Notes under the pieces: generated by a model | Seen by the model: the letters and a program-made list of their open reading frames with translations, nothing else | What the model was told of the DNA's origin: nothing | Databases searched by the model: none | From: an uncultured Eubacterium sp. | GTDB taxonomy: Bacteria > Bacillota_A > Clostridia > Lachnospirales > Lachnospiraceae | Length of the DNA: 23,480 nucleotides | Assembly (NCBI GenBank): GCA_948759685.1 | Contig: CAQBGY010000021.1 | Location: 1 to 23,480 of the forward strand | Direction of reading: 5' to 3' | Translations under genes and position numbers: made by a program | Shown here: positions 23,346-23,480 of the stretch, piece by piece | Layout of the letters: each line of letters opens with the position of its first letter | Numbering within the stretch: the stretch's first letter is position 1

Positions 23346-23480
23346 ATGGAAGAAACACAAAAAGAACTGACGGTAAGGGAGCTTTTGGAGCTGGTGCAGC
23401 GGCAGGAGGGGGAATTTATTATCCATATTGAGCCGGGAGGGGAGGAAACAAATGCAGATGCAGGAACAGGAACCCTTTAA
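23346..23480 (+). CDS. Small hypothetical protein
   Basis: A 44-residue ORF (MEETQKELTVRELLELVQRQ, then EGEFIIHIEPGGEE and a Thr/Gly-rich tail) starts 15 bases after DUF5688 copy 2, with AGGAGG at the usual place though slightly distant. It ends with TAA at the last base of the window. It is acidic, with one predicted helix followed by a strand. Function unknown. The next gene overlaps its 3' end. Confidence 0.6.
   Translation: MEETQKELTVRELLELVQRQEGEFIIHIEPGGEETNADAGTGTL
23452..23480 (+). CDS. Start of a further gene, cut by the window end
   Basis: GGGAGGGGAGG (about 23436-23446) precedes an ATG at 23452 that opens MQMQEQEPF and runs off the window. It overlaps the 3' end of the preceding small gene in another frame. 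The strong ribosome site supports a real start; too little is present to name it. Confidence 0.45.

Larger units (their letters stand above)
11560..23480 (+). mobile_element. Left part of an integrated element (probably conjugative), right end outside window
   Basis: From about 11560 to the end, the sequence is clearly richer in G and C than the flanking host genes. It carries cargo of mobile elements: a ParM/ParR-like pair, a Cna-B adhesin, DUF5688 proteins and several tiny overlapping genes, all on one strand. The left boundary is set by the interruption of the helix-turn-helix gene; the exact base cannot be fixed without the empty site. No integrase, relaxase, type IV secretion gene, replication gene or right end is visible, so the class (ICE against other integrated element) is inference. 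Confidence 0.65.

Overview
The window reads as a chromosomal stretch of a low-GC Gram-positive anaerobe. Lachnospiraceae (Clostridia) fits best, judging from strong AGGAGG ribosome sites, AT-rich intergenic DNA, the style of the leuB-ilvD-ilvB and serC-serA genes, and an integrated element carrying a sortase-anchored Cna-B protein and DUF5688 proteins. The species cannot be named from the sequence alone.

Region 1 (1-4007) is a very AT-rich surface-polysaccharide segment on the + strand. It holds an IspD/TarI-family cytidylyltransferase and an extended-SDR epimerase/dehydratase. On either side lie two paralogous proteins that look like sulfotransferase-fold 'putative capsular polysaccharide synthesis' proteins. 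The first paralogue appears to have lost its 5' part. A CDP-activated polyol or sugar and its later modification is the most economical reading. A hairpin terminator closes the block near 4074-4113.

Region 2 (4114-11363) is a housekeeping amino-acid block: leuB, ilvD and ilvB (branched-chain pathway), then serC and serA (serine pathway, overlapping by one base). A promoter and a leader with mutually exclusive pairings precede leuB, an extended -10 promoter precedes ilvD, and a strong terminator follows serA.

Region 3 (about 11470 to the end) starts with a Cro/CI-type helix-turn-helix gene cut off after about 30 codons. After it the base composition and gene content change sharply. I read this as the left end of an integrative (probably conjugative) element that inserted into the regulator gene. 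The element starts with about 270 bases of leader DNA holding two terminator hairpins that share the same arm sequence. Next come small unknown genes, a ParM-like actin ATPase with a ParR-like DNA-binding partner, a small hydrophobic protein, an unknown cytosolic protein and a lipoprotein. Then comes a 1790-residue surface adhesin with an N-terminal thioester domain, 13 Cna-B/SpaA-type modules and an LPQTG anchor. Two tandem DUF5688 paralogues of identical length and two further small genes finish the window, the last one cut by its end. No integrase, relaxase, type IV secretion gene or sortase lies inside the window, so the ICE label is inference.

The most notable unexplained structure is regulatory. 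Three intrinsic terminators in the element each end only 22-26 bases before a start codon, leaving no room for a promoter between. One of them belongs to a duplicated hairpin whose arms can re-pair as an antiterminator. A separate leader before the lipoprotein has a 16-codon ORF and an A-B-A'-B' pairing pattern. Together these suggest that surface and accessory genes of the element are controlled by attenuation or antitermination.
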